A DNA stretch of 64,000 nucleotides from Arcuatula senhousia (GCA_963971305.1 OZ020313.1:19293260-19357259), one strand, 5' to 3'. Counted from the first letter of the stretch, positions 37,346 to 49,900 are shown. Notes: generated from the letters alone by a model not told the origin. Made by a program: numbers and translations.

Positions 37346-38246
37346 AAACCAACATATGCACTCATTTGAGATATAGAAATTCCATACTGCATAGTTTTAA
37401 ATAACAAACGGCAGAATAGTTAAATATCTAATGATTTAGAGTATAAAAAGTTATAAGTTCCATATTTTAAGAAATATTTTGAGGGAAGCAACAGTTTGTC
37501 AAAACATTAGGATGCAAAGGTCAACATAAAAAGTAATACAAAGGTTCAAGCTTGATATAATTTTGTTCATATGTTAAATGTGTTACTTTAGAAATTCCTA
37601 ATCTATAGACATATATTTAGAATATACACCACTCGTATCAATCTATATCAAAAAGACCATGACGAGTCTGTGACGACCAATATTAAAACAAATCTAAAGG
37701 AATATTATGCTAAAAAGGTAAGCTGTGTGCTAATTGCGGTACATAAGACGCATTTGGTAGCACTTTTGTCATTTGAACAACAAATACAGCGTACGAGCTA
37801 TCAGCCAACCCTCAAAAATAGCATTTTGAATGTCTACCCCGGGGAACAGCAGTTTTTCGGTGGCTTGGTATACATGTAGTTACATGACCATAAATTGTTC
37901 ATTGATATGTTTTCTCATCACAACAGTCGATGGTTATTTAGAAAGTAACACCAATGACCAGATAATCGAATATTAGGTTAAAAGATATTCATAAACATTT
38001 ACCATATTAGTTTATTTGTTATGCCCATTTGTTAATTTAAAAAGCTATAAATTGAAAAAAATGTGCTAATTTCATTGGAATTTGCTGATTTTCACACATC
38101 ATTTTCTTGGGCCGATTATTGGTCTTAATGCTCCTCGTCCTTTGTCATACAAAAATCCAGTGAACGAAATATCTATAATCATATCCTCAAAAACTGTAAA
38201 ATAGTATGCATAAAACATTTGAAATTTTAAATTAACAACAATTTAT

Positions 38247-38577
38247 TGATAAATCATCCGAACCCACTCAAAATCTATGTAGCTATATTGATCGGTGTTT
38301 CTGCCATGTTCTGGTATTTATACCATGGGACCCACTTCATCAGTGGCTATCCCAAAGATTTTTTGTAAAGCCTTACATTGATTTTGATCATTCTTGCCAT
38401 GGAACTTTCGGTGTATGGTCCAAACAAGAATGATCAAAAGAAATGTAAGCCTTTACAAAAAATCTTTGGGATAGCCACTGGTGAAGTCGGTCCCATGGTA
38501 TAAATACTAGAACTCGACAGAAACACCGATCAATATAGCTAGTATATAGATTTTGAGTGGGTTCGGATGATTTATCT
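38247..38577. repeat. Long near-perfect palindrome
   Basis: The left arm begins 'gataaatcatccgaaccca' and the right arm ends 'tgggttcggatgatttatc'. In between, 'tttgggatagccactg' and 'gaccgatcaatata'-type blocks pair across a centre near 38412 with a spacer of roughly 20-25 bases. Arms are about 150 bp with few mismatches. The 74-codon minus frame is a by-product. Confidence 0.85.
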
Positions 38578-39496
38578 ATAAACGTATTGACGTAGCCTCG
38601 CTCGCCTATCATCCCACTCTTGGATCATGTATTTGATCCTCAGGATCTGTATAGTTGTTTTTGGTAAAAGAAAAAAATGCACAAAATGTTAAGTACAAAT
38701 GCCAAAAAATCAATATGTATACAAGGCGTAGATATTTTGCCCCTCAATATTTCTTTAAAGATAGGAACATAATAGCCTTTTGGAAGAAAATGATCATTAA
38801 ACTATTCCAATCATTGAATGATCAATTAATAGAAAATGGCGCTACTTATTATCATAACGTGGCCAAAAACAAGAACAATGCACCTAGAATATTTGGGACC
38901 TATAAGCTGGAAATTCCTTGACTGCACCTACAAACTTTACCAAAACATTCACTCTTGACACAGGAATAATATATCAAGCATTTGTCATGTATAGGTAATG
39001 AAATCGGAGGAAGTGCTTGATAAAAATAAATTTTGCAAGCTGGTTAATTTATTATCAATTTGTTTTGATATTATAAACAAAAGAAGGGGAGGTTTACAAA
39101 ACCATTTTGTTAATAGTTTTAGAAATGAAGAGAATTAGCCTTAGCTTAAAACAAAGGAACACTGAGAAAAGTGAAGACTTACAGGTTCGAAAATTTGGAC
39201 ACCTTTTCATTAATACCATATTGTTTTATTTTTAACATTTTGTTGTGATTTATCTATTTGGGTCTACCTTTTTAATGTGGTTTTGCTTTATGGTTTAACC
39301 TTTCAAAGAATTCTTTAAGCTTTCATGACACCCTTCTAAAATGTATTATGTGTTTTAAAACATAGAAGATTTTTTTATGGTGGAGTAAAAATTTACTAGC
39401 AACGTAATTCATTTGTGCTTTTCATTGCATTTCAATGAAAAAAAATATTGACAACTGTAACATTTGGAGCGAAACGTCACTCGTTCATTAACGTTC
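38578..39496. other. Orphan 88-codon frame, otherwise empty
   Basis: The frame 38655-38921 (+) is basic (YTRRRYFAPQYFFKDRN) and ends at a normal stop, but no domain or splice site supports it. It could be a decayed transposon fragment. Confidence 0.3.
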
Positions 39497-41090
39497 TTTT
39501 AGCTCAAAGGCCATGTGAGCTTATGCCATCACTATGCATCCGTCGTCGTCTGTCGTCGTCTGTCGTCGTCCGTCTCGTTCGTTAACAATTTCAAAAATCT
39601 TCTTCTCTGAAACCACTAATAGAAAATAAAGAGATGTGGAATAAGCGTACGCGACACAGCCCACAATTAAACGGCAATTTAGAAAAACCACAATGGACAA
39701 CCACCAGCAGCCTTCAACGATGCCATTTGGCACTGCTCGCGGTTCTGCAATTGGCCCATGGTCTAAATAAGATGCATAAAATTCAAATCCAGCCCTGAAA
39801 TAGTCACGGATAGACCCCATTCTTAAACAAAGAACAGAAAACATCAAAAAGACATTTACAAACGAAAGCTTTGTCAAAGATTCCTGGCTTAGGACAGGCA
39901 AATGTAATATGTGGCGGGGTTAAACTAGTTTTTTGGGCCCAACCTTCCCCCTATCAATATTCCTAGACAAAGCACAAAAATTAAACACACAATAAAAATC
40001 AAATCGATCAAAGTTCAATTCTACTAGAGAGAACCTAAGACGAAAAAAACAAGAACAAACAAAAGGACGGTAAAGGAACTCTCTATAGAACACTCGCTGT
40101 TACTGACAGCTAGCTGAGAATCATCAATCGACTGATGTAAAAAAATCAAACGTATCGATTTTAAATCCGACACAACACGTCAAACAATAATGATTTAGTG
40201 AAGTGTCATCACACAAAACCGACACGCTTGATCGCTATAATGCTTAAAAATGACAATAGTAAAAACGTTTATGGAAGTTTTAAAGCAAGTATCAAGTTTT
40301 CAATATTTCTGCCAAAAAACACTAAATTCAAAGATTTAACCAAGATATTACCAATTTAACTGAAACTTTGCAGGAATGCTATATAACATGTTGGCAACAA
40401 ACGATCCTCATTTTAAAATGATTCTTAAAAAAAACATGGCGGCTGTTACTAAAAATAGAACACAGGAAAAAAATCACTTAAAATGGCCTATAACTCAGCA
40501 ACCATAACAGATAGAAAAAATCCGAAGGATCTTAGGCTCTTCAGAATCAAAAGCTCTACAAAAGTCTCTATTGGGTCGAAGTTGTCAGATGACCCCTTAT
40601 AGGAGTTACAGCCCCTTTAAGGCGAAAAATAGTGTTTATGGCTTATAAAATGAAAACTATTGCAGATAGAGAAAAGCTGTTGTTTGCTTAAATGTTCAGC
40701 TCATTTAGCTCTAGAAAAGTCTACATAGGGTCAAAGTTGTCAAACGACCCCTTATAGGGGTTACAGCCCTTTAAAGGCAAAAATATAGTGTTTTTGGCCT
40801 AAAGAATAAAAACTATTGCAGATAGGGAAAAGCTGTTGCTTGCTTAAATGTTCAGCTCATTTAGCTCTACAAAAGTCTCCATAAGGTCAAAATTGTCAGA
40901 TGACCCCTCATAGGGGTTGCAGCCCCTTAAAAGTTGAATAATAGTGTTTTTTGCTTATTTAGAATGGAACTATAGCAGATAAAGAAAAGCTTTTTCTTGC
41001 TGAAACATTCAGCTCATTTAGCTATACAAAAGTCTTCATAGGGTTGACTTGAGGACCAGGTGAGCGATTCAGGCTCCTGGGAGCCTATTG
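39497..41090 (-). mobile_element. Helentron/'pearl'-like element, copy 3, reverse and interrupted
   Basis: The reverse-oriented 3' end (agctcaaaggccatgtgagc, then a GTCGTCGTC microsatellite) is at 39497-39580. The 5' end (ccaggtgagcgattcaggct, then cctgggagcct) is at about 41056-41090. Internal units here repeat at about 155-160 bp ('aggggttacagcccctt' near 40600, 40755 and 40910), a different period from the other copies. Another dispersed repeat is inserted at about 39622-40145. Confidence 0.65.
39622..40145 (+). mobile_element. 'gagatgtggaataag' dispersed repeat inside the Helentron-like element
   Basis: The same landmarks as the copy at 34088-34618 occur in the same order (gagatgtggaataagcgtac, ttcctggcttaggacaggca, gtggcggggttaaactag, ccaaccttccccctatc). 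The 126-codon minus frame 39521-39901 crosses its junction and is not a gene. Confidence 0.7.
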
Positions 41091-41832
41091 TATTAGAATC
41101 AACCACTGATCTGGAGTTACTGAAAACAGCGGTTGACAGTCCGTACACTCCCTATACAGACAGTGTCATTTGACAAAAATAAATTTGGAGTATTTGATAG
41201 AAGTTTCTATGATTATCCAGTTTACACAGTTTCCGTTTTTTCCACTTTTTCCTTTCAAATAAAGTCAATTTAGTAAAAATGCTGTGCCCACAGCTAGGCA
41301 ATGCCCAAATCATGTTACGTCTGTCGCTTTATACTATAATTCAACAGTTCTTATAAAACATTTTATTATTACAGAGATCAGATTTGTTTAATAAAAGACC
41401 AAATTAACTGTATTCTTGATAAAAGCAAAAAATAACAACGGGACATTGAACGCATAATGTCTTAAATGATATTCCGTAGAAAAATAATTTCCTTTTTGTC
41501 AACAGATATTGTACTTGTAACATTTGAAGGTTAAATTTAAGATTGCATTACCCACTTAGCATGCCCCTCTCCTCTAGGTATTAAGATCCTAAAATTGCAC
41601 TATAAGATATACGAATGAAATCATATCCGTAAACATCGCTTCGTTTGCTAGACAGTTTCTTTAAAGAAACCGACGAATCTTCTGGCCAAAATTAAATGTT
41701 ATTCTTGAATTTGTATCTCAAACATGACTCGGGTATCATCTTAGTTCAGCAATATACGATAAAGTGTTTTACTGTTCAAATTTTTATTTTTATTAACCTG
41801 CATATGGTTTGTATATTTCACAACTTGCTTCT

Positions 41833-42850
41833 AAAATTATTCACAGACGTTTTTATCCGACATCGTGTCCTTTGTGATCGACTTTTAGACCAATATTTTT
41901 AATTAAATACCTCTCATACACTGTGCGATATCTGATATGCTATTCTGGTTGAAAATCTAAAATAATGTCATACGAATTTGTCTTTATTTGGTTTTTACTA
42001 TCTGCTGTTCTGAGCTGATCACCTCACTGTCTTTATTATGTTTCATTACCATGATGTGGTTTTTACTACTCGCACACCCTGAACAGCAATGGAATATGGA
42101 GACTCTAGTGCCATAAAACCAACAAAAAGTGGGAATAAATCCTCATATAGAAATATACAACGACAAAATTTCAAACAACCGTTAAGCCACCAATTATTCA
42201 GTTTACATACATTTCATAAAAAAAAAACCCAAAATGCAGTATGACACACAGCGCAACAAATGCAAATATATGTATCTCAACTCTAATCAACAGTATTTAT
42301 CAAACCTATATTTGTGCACATTTGAGAAATCGAAATGTTTCCTTCGCTTTATAATGATCATTAAAATAGGCTGAGTAATTTGTACGAATGTTTTAGCTTT
42401 TTTTTTCAGTTGTGGACACTTGTTGTATGGAAGTTGCAGGATTTCTCTTGTTATCTTAAGAATTTCTTGATTGGACTTTTATTGTGTGATATTTTTTGGC
42501 TTTGTTCAAGAAAAGAAATAAGGTAAATATTGGACCCAAAAGACTACTTAAACCCAACCACGTTTTATATCTGTCTGTTCTAAGCCAGGATTTGTGTCAA
42601 AGCATTTGGTTGTCCCTGTTCTCTGTATGTTTTTTGTTCTATGTTCAAAAATGTGTCTTCCACTTTCAATTTTGTGATTGGTATTGAATCTTATGTACAT
42701 CGTGAAGGCTTGGAAAGACAGCAAGAATCAACCACTTGTCACATTGAAGGCTGCTGACTGTCTTCTAATGTGGTTTTATAATTTACTGCTTGTTTGTATA
42801 GGTTGTTTTGGATACATTCGTTCCACGTCTCATTGTCGTCTTTACAGTCT
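41833..42850 (+). pseudogene. Penelope-like C-terminal remnant with 3' tail and a reverse dispersed repeat
   Basis: At 41833-41900 the frame encodes FTDVFIRHRVLCDRLLDQYF then stop, matching FTDFFIRHRFLRDRLLKQCY of the intact RT near its C-terminus. The following 'gctgatcacctcactgtc' and 'gtgccataaaacc' match the 3' flank of the intact copy (59310-59420). From about 42540 to 42850 the reverse-oriented 'gagatgtgg' repeat follows (ctaagccaggatttgtgt to ccacgtctcattgtcg). Open frames of 63 and 74 codons there are repeat-derived. Confidence 0.65.
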
Positions 42851-43216
42851 TTTAAATCTATGTCGGAAATATAATGCCCAGCTTTTATTTTGGCATTTTT
42901 AAAAGAAAATACAACCAAGAAAGTAAACCAAAGTCAGAAGATATTGTATTGCACAATTCATTTTTAAATAGCTTCCAATTGTTGATCAAATGTAGAAGAG
43001 TAAATCTTTGTTTAGCCAAAGCAGAATGATTTCTCTATTCCTTTATTTGTAAGTGACAAAGGCTTATTTATTTTTAAAGGATAAACATGATAAAGAATAT
43101 GTATCTATCACTTTAATATCAAAATATAAAAAAACAGACATCTAATTCTAAGAATCTATTAGTAAAAAGCAATAAACAAATAAGTAAGCAAATATTTTGT
43201 AATACATTTTTCAACA

Positions 43217-43339
43217 TTTATTCTAGGACGGCTACTGCATGTGAATTAAAATAAAACTATGTGCTTGTTATGTGTCCAAAATAAGTTGATGTTCTTAGGG
43301 GAATTGCAGAATCCAAATCAAAAGCACATGATTTACATT
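43217..43339 (-). CDS. Gene B terminal exon and 3' UTR
   Basis: Acceptor TCTTTTTTTTTCAG|A at 43340. The single base completes Arg, then Met and a TAA stop (43333-43335), so the protein would end NLYVDRM. The rest is 3' UTR up to an AATAAA signal on the minus strand (TTTATT at 43217-43222). The acceptor is good and the phase agrees, but such a short coding remnant could arise by chance. Confidence 0.42.
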
Positions 43340-44360
43340 CTGAAAAAAAAGAAAAAAATATATATAAAATTACATTAATTGAAAACTGAAATATGCTTTT
43401 CTTTTATACTGACACACAGGAAATGCAATATAAATTGTAAAATCGATGGTTTTTGGTTGTGTAAATAATTCAAGGGTTATATTCTAGATCTATCAAGACA
43501 TTTATAATAACCAACTATGGGAATGTGTTTAATTGTTTGAATGTATACTGCACAAGCTTTATAGACTTTATAAATATATCTGTGACGTATATGAACTACT
43601 AGTAACTATTGCAACATAGATCATAGCAAAGATATCTAAACTTAAGAACAATATGATTTCTTTAAATGTAATTTCTCCCTACCTGACTTTGAAAAAAAAA
43701 ACAATAAGTCTTTTAAAAGTTTGTGTTTGATCTTGTAGTTCTAATTTTAAAATACAAAAATGAACCTCTAAAACTGTGTGTGCATTTGAAGTATGCATTC
43801 TTTCTTTTTTATAAACTTATCTTTTTAATAAGAAATCTAATAGGTTGAATAAATTGAAACATTATTTAAGACGTATACGTTTCCTTTATGAAGAAATGAA
43901 AGCATCTTTCAATGTCATATCCAAAAAAAATCATTAAATATTTGTAATAAAATAAGTTAAATTAATAAAATAATAAGTTTAGAATTTCCTAAGTCTTTTT
44001 AATTTTTTTTTTCATCATTAGTAAAGTTTCATTATTTCAGAATAAAGTTGCTTTTTATCCTTCAAACGTGTGCATATATCTATCGGGGTTATTGTTTTCT
44101 TTTTTATTATTATTTCTTCTTTTCATTAACTTGGGGCTGGAAGTGGGGCTATTTTTTAAAAACAAAATAGGTCAATTCTTGAATTTTACTTTTTGTAAAC
44201 AACAACTTCAGGAGAGACTAGAACATCATAAAAATGTGTTTCTTTCTACTTTTATCCTGTTATGTAATTGATAAAGAATATTCCATGAATTCATTTACTT
44301 ATGCTCCAATATAAAAAAATATATGGGGGATAAATTTGTATTTATCAAATGAAAAAATAC

Positions 44361-44445
44361 CTGTCAACATATAAATTGAACCATTGAATTATGGCCACGA
44401 TGGTCATTAACACCATACTAATATCTGGGTGAATCCCTCCATTTC
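44361..44445 (-). CDS. Gene B hydrophobic C-terminal exon (TM or GPI signal)
   Basis: An 85-nt exon entered in phase 1 through TTTTTTGTTACAG|GA and left through GTTGACAG|GTATTT in phase 2. It encodes GNGGIHPDISMVL, then MTIVAIIQWFNLYV. A hydrophobic run of about 19 residues right before the C-terminus fits a membrane anchor; small residues (GNGG) just before it would also fit a GPI-attachment signal. It follows the Ig exon directly in phase, with an intron of about 2 kb that carries an inverted-repeat insertion. The predicted protein is therefore one Ig-like domain on a short membrane anchor. Confidence 0.55.
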
Positions 44446-44812
44446 CTGTAACAAAAAAAAACCAAAAGATAAGAATGTGAGCAATTACAAAAATCCTCAG
44501 ATTTGTGACAAGTCACATATTTAAATAACCACTCGCTGTACTTATGACCCAACAGACAGTCCTTTTCAAATGTTTAGTAATATTGCTACTTAAAATTAGT
44601 ATAAAGTGGTGAAAATCATACTGTTAAAAAAAACTTTTTTTTACTTGCAATGTATGTGATGAATCTTGTCTTTATCAAACATGAAGTTTTAGCTAAAGTT
44701 TCAAACTGTTTAGTTTATCAAATTTGATTGATCTTTTGAAAGTCATAAGTCTGAAAGGACAAAAAGGGATCAATACATTTATCATATAAGATCATCTTTA
44801 ATCGATATAATT

Positions 44813-46237
44813 TAACAATTATTTTGATAAGATAAAAATACAAATTACAACAAAGTTCCAGACAGTAATTTTTGCTGAGCCCGACGCGTGCTTCGTTTAT
44901 TCAAGACTTATGAAAGTGCAGTGAAAAAGATACTTTACTGTTCTTAAGAATTGTTATACATGCTATAACATCCTTATTTGAATTATACATATCAAGCCGA
45001 TGCATTTTTTTCACATTTTTACCGACAAATTTTAAAAAGTTTCGATTATCTCCCTTACCTTAGAATATTTTTACTAAACAGACAGGACTTCAATATCTTA
45101 ATGTTATGTCAAATAAATCTGCATTTGCGTGTTTTTGTATTAATCAGTGATTTTACCTTTCGGTTCTTTGCTAGTGTCGTCTTTGTTTGCATTATGTCTT
45201 TCCTCTAACCTCTCTTAAAATATAAAATACACAATTTATTGCTAAGTAGAAAAATAATGCAATGAAATTGTTATCATTATAACATGTATAAAGTGTTATT
45301 TTAAGTAAACTGTTCAGAAATAAACTTACTTAAATGATCAAAACTGATATTTTAATAAATTAGGGATACATTTTGCCCGTAGGGCATCTTACAAAGACTG
45401 TTTTATTTGTAATTAATGTTACATATATATTTTGCTCAAATTACATTATTAAAAATTCTTTGTTAATATAAGACCTTAGAATAATTATTCCAAAAGCAGC
45501 CACATTGATTGGTGTATTCTTGTGAGTTTATTTTTTATGATAAGCAAATATTTTTGTATAAAAAATGAAAATATAAATGTTCATCTTTGAAATTGTTTTA
45601 ATGCATTAAATGGTAAATGACTACAGTAACTACAGAACCGTATAAAAATTAGGTTGTCATCATAAATCAATATTTGCAAGATTCATTCACACAAACATTT
45701 AAGTACGTCGACTTTTTTAGAGTAAGCAAAAATGTAACATCACAAAGACCAAATCATTTGGCCAGTTGATTCATAATTAAGTTTTCATAATGTACATTTA
45801 TGCATCTCATCTAATAGAAAAAAAAATGTTTTCCAATATTTCACCTATTATTGATATGCCCTATTGTACATGGTTATTTGACAGCTTTTGCACTTGTGCA
45901 TTTTGTTCACATTATAAATAAACGCAAAAATATATATGATTTTGTTATTTTCAGGAACATGGTATGTGGAGCCAAGTCCTATAGTGGAAGGGGGGAAACT
46001 GAAGATACGTTTTTATTCCAATCAAAAAAAATGCAAAAACAAAAAATGCATCGGCTTGAACTGTATAATTCAAATAAGGATGTTATAGCATGTATTACAA
46101 TTCTTAAGAACAGCAAAGTATCTTTTACACTGCACTTTCATAAGCCTTGAATAAACGAAGAACGCGTCGGGCTCAGCAAAAATTACTGTCTGGAACTTTG
46201 TTGTAATTTGTATTTTTATCTTATCAAAATAATTGTT
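44813..46237. repeat. Inverted repeat with about 200-bp arms in the gene B intron
   Basis: The left arm (44813-45010) and right arm (46036-46237) are imperfect reverse complements; both include the core 'gttccagacagtaatttttg' and a run ending near 'gaattatac'. The roughly 1-kb spacer has no credible open frame and holds the inverted Ig exon fragment. The core also recurs in degraded form at 3466-3522, so the arms are copies of a dispersed repeat. Whether this is one foldback element or two independent insertions cannot be decided here. Confidence 0.6.
45949..46025 (+). pseudogene. Inverted fragment of the gene B Ig exon
   Basis: On the plus strand, TTATTTTCAGGAACATGG and the next 60-odd bases copy, almost base for base, the splice acceptor and first quarter of the Ig exon at 46725, with a G for A change near the start. 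Similarity stops abruptly in an A-rich run. Because intron sequence is included, it was copied from genomic DNA, not from mRNA. It sits just inside the right arm of the inverted repeat 44813-46237, within the gene B intron. Confidence 0.8.
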
Positions 46238-46431
46238 AAAAATATAACACAGACAACTAACAGAAGTAAAAGTGCAATAAAAGTAGCTAAATGAACAATA
46301 AATTGTAACTATTTCAAGACGGTAATTCATAGTATCCAAGTAGTATCACTTTATATTATTTAAAAACATAAAAAATGCAAATATCTTTATTACTTTGTCT
46401 TTTTATGAATGTTCAATTCTGGTTTATGTAC

Positions 46432-46725
46432 CTGTAAAATTCCTTGATGTAACAAAGATATATTTCTTGTGTTGATGAAAACCACAATGTAAAGTATAAC
46501 TTGTGTTAACATCTGTCTTCTCTACATTGTTGATATCCAGTTGGTACCAGTCATCTTGTTTGGTTCCATAGAACTTGTCACTGTTTGCACTTGTACCATT
46601 TATTATCAGTGTCGTGAGGTTGGGATCTCTTGTCCATGTTACTGCTAAACAATTTTGATTGGAATAAAAACGTATCTTCAGTTTCCCCCCTTCCACTATA
46701 GGACTTGGTTCCACATACCATGTTC
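46432..46725 (-). CDS. Gene B Ig-like domain exon (paralogue of gene A exon 2)
   Basis: A 294-nt phase 1-1 exon with strong acceptor (T-rich tract, TTTCAG|GA) and donor TTTTACAG|GTACAT. It encodes GTWYVEPSPIVEGGKLKIR, NCLAVTWTRD, NTSYTLHCGF and the end SRNFTG. Length, phase and conserved positions match the gene A exon at 24809-25102: P-x-P-I-V-x-G-G-x-L, N-C followed by W-T, N-G, D-x-N-T-x-Y-T-x-x-C-x-F, V-T and N-F-T-G. Sequons NLT, NGT, NTS and NFT are present. The frame is also open upstream through the acceptor to a hydrophobic leader (MHPYLLVLKCFTVLVV), so an unspliced start near 46835 is a less likely alternative. A signal-peptide exon for gene B was not found in the window. Confidence 0.72.
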
Positions 46726-46981
46726 CTGAAAATAAAAAAAAAAGATGTACTACTAGGAAGTTTATAAATTTAAACGTACTAAAACAAACACAGACAACTA
46801 AAACAGTAAAACATTTGAGTACCAACAAGTAAGGATGCATTACTTGGAAGTTAGCATGTTTCAAAATATAATTCCTCTTAATTTATCTTTTTCTATTAAA
46901 TGCAAACTTTCAAACACAAATTTAGTAATGTTTCATTTATTTTTCATTCATTTATCTTTGAAGTATCAGAACAAATATAAC

Positions 46982-49900
46982 AAGTGCTGACTGTGTTGGG
47001 GATGCCCAACACAAAAATGTCTCCCAAACGAATGCATTTTTGATACTGTATTCTAATTCGTCATCCAATAAAACACCTAGAAATAAAATTTCATTGAAAT
47101 CGAAGCACTTTGACAAATTTCGAATTTTTGGGCCCGAAAAATCACATTTTCGTGAATAACTTGAAAACCGTAAATATCGCTTCGAAATTTTTTTTCGTAT
47201 TATTAATGAGCTCCTTTTCCTCTATTCACCTACAAAATTTCAGAACCCTGAGCACCTAGGTAACCGAGATATCGCAATGTCCTATATTATGAACTTTCGC
47301 TTATAACGCGGAAACGGCAGCCATTTTGAAAATTTTTAAAAGGTCGTGCACACCTCCAGTAACCCATCTACCATTGTACCATGTTTCGTTCAAATCCTTC
47401 AAGGCATTTCCAAGAAAAGTGCCGGACACGTTCATGTCGAAGAAAGAAGAAGAAAAACAAGTGCTGACTGTGTTGGGGATGCCCAACACAAAAATGTCTC
47501 CCAAACGAACGCATTTTTGACCTCATATTCTTATTCGCCATCTTTTAAAACCCCCAGATATCAATTTTAGTTGAAATCAAAGCATTTTGAAGAATTTCCC
47601 ATTTTTGGGACTGAAAAATCACAATTTCGTGAATAACTCGAAAACCGTAAATATCGCTTCGAAATTTTTTTTCGTATTATGCAAGAGCTCCTTTTGCTCT
47701 ATTCACCTACAAAATTTCAGCCGCCTACGCACCTAGGTTACCGAGATAATGCATTGTCCTATATTATGACCTTTCGCTTATTACACGAAAATGGCAGCCA
47801 TTTTGAAAATTCCGAAAAGCTTAGGAACAACTTCACTAGCCCATCTACCATCGTACAATGTTTCGTGAAAATCCTTCGAGTCATTTCTGAGATCTCTCAT
47901 GGACACGTTCATGAGGAGAAAGAAGAAAAAGAATAATAACTAGTGTTGACTGTGTTGGGGATGCCCAACACAAAAATATCTCCCAAACGTACGCATAATG
48001 TCACTCTTCCATAAATGTTGACATAACACCCTAACTCCCCATCATTTGAAACCCTTAAATACCATTTTTTGTTGAAATCATAGCATTTTGACAATTTTCC
48101 CATTTTTTGGACCGAAAAATCACATTTTCGTGAATAACTCGAAAACCGTAAATATCGCTTCAAATTTTTTTTTCGTATTATTAAAGAGCTCCTTTTGCTC
48201 TATTAACCTACAAAATTTCAGAACCCTGAGCACCTAGGTAACCGAGATATCTCAATGTCCCATATTATGACCTTTTGCTGTTTCCATGGAAACGGCGGCC
48301 ATTTTGAAAATTCCGAATAGCCTATTACCACCTTTGGGACTAAGCTTACCACCATACATAATTTCATGAAGATCCATCAAGTCCTTCTATGAGATGTGGC
48401 TCGGACAAGTTCATGTCCGGAAGAAAGAAGAAAAAAAAGAAGAAGAATAATAATAACTAGTGTTGACTGTGTTGGGGATGCCCAACACAAAAATATCTCC
48501 CAAACGTACGCAAACTGTCACTCTTGCATAAATTTTGACATCGCATCCTGATTCGCCAACCTTAGAAACCCTTAAATACCAAATTTTGTCGAAATCGTAG
48601 CATTTTTATAATATTCCCATTTTTGGGCCCGAAAAATCACATTTTCGTGAATAACTCGAAAACCGTAAATATCGCTTCAAAATTTTTTTTCGTATTATTA
48701 AAGCGCTCCTTTTGGTCTATTTACCTGCAAAATTTCAGAACCCTGCGCGCCTAGGTAACCGAGATATTGCAATGTCCTATATTATGACCTTTCCCTGTTT
48801 CCATGGAAACGGCAGCCATTTTGAAAATTCTGATTTTTGCATTCCCACCTTTGAGACCCCCTCTACCAACATACAAAGTTCCATGAAGATCCATTAAGTA
48901 GTTTTATGAGATGTGGTGCAGACAAGTTCATGTCCGGAAGAAAAAAAAGAAGAAGAATAATAATAACTAGTGCTGACTGTGTTGGGGATGCCCAACACAA
49001 AAATATCTCCCAAACGTACGCATATTGTCACTCTTGCATAAATTTTGACATCGCATCCTAACTCGCCATCATTTGAAACCCCTAGATACAAACTTTTGTC
49101 GAAATCGTAGCATTTTGACAATTTTCCCATTTTTGGGACCGTAAAATCACATTTTCGTGAATAACTCGAAAACCGTAAATATCGCTTCGAATTTTTTTTT
49201 CGTATTATTAAAGAGCTCCTTTTGCTCTATTAACCTGCAAAATTTCAGAACCCTGCGCACCTAGGTTACCGAGATATCACAATGTCCTATATTATGACCT
49301 TATATTATTTCCATGGAAACGGCAGCCATTTTGAAAATTTTGATTTTTGCATTCCCACCTTTGAGACCCCCTCTACCAACATACAAAGTTTCGTGAAGAT
49401 CCATTTAGTAATTTTTGAGAACCGGTCCGGACACGTTCATGTCCGGAAGAAAAAAAAAGAATAATAATAATAATAATAATAAGAAACAGAGTAAAAACAA
49501 TATATCTCCCAAACATAGTGTTTGGGAGATATAATAAGAAACAGAATAAAAACAATATATCTCCCAAACATAGTGTTTGGGAGATATAATAAGAAACAGA
49601 GTAAAAACAATATGTCTCCAAACTTTCGTTTGGGAGACATAATAATAACAAGTGCTGACTGTGTTGGGGATGCCCAACACAAAAATGTCTCCCAAACGAA
49701 CCCATTTTTGACCTCGTATTATGATTCGCCATCTTTTAAAACCCCTAGATACAAAATTATGTCGATATCGAAGCATTTTGACGATTTTCGCATTTTCGTG
49801 CCCGAAAAATCACATTTTCGCAAATAACTCGAAAACCGTAAATATCGCTTCAAATTTTTTTTTCGTATTATTGAAGAGCTCCTTTTGCTCTATTCACCTA

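Larger units (their letters stand above)
35036..38246. other. No gene seen outside the Penelope tails
   Basis: Orphan frames at 35677-35862, 36102-36329 and 37670-37879 have no domains, no paralogues and no splice support. Confidence 0.4.

Noticed and set aside
39521..39901. 126-codon minus-strand open frame
   Set aside because: It spans the junction between a Helentron-like end and an inserted dispersed repeat, and both occur elsewhere without this frame.
46424..46864. Single-exon reading of the gene B Ig frame with a hydrophobic leader
   Set aside because: A strong acceptor lies exactly where homology to the gene A exon starts, so the upstream part is better read as intron.
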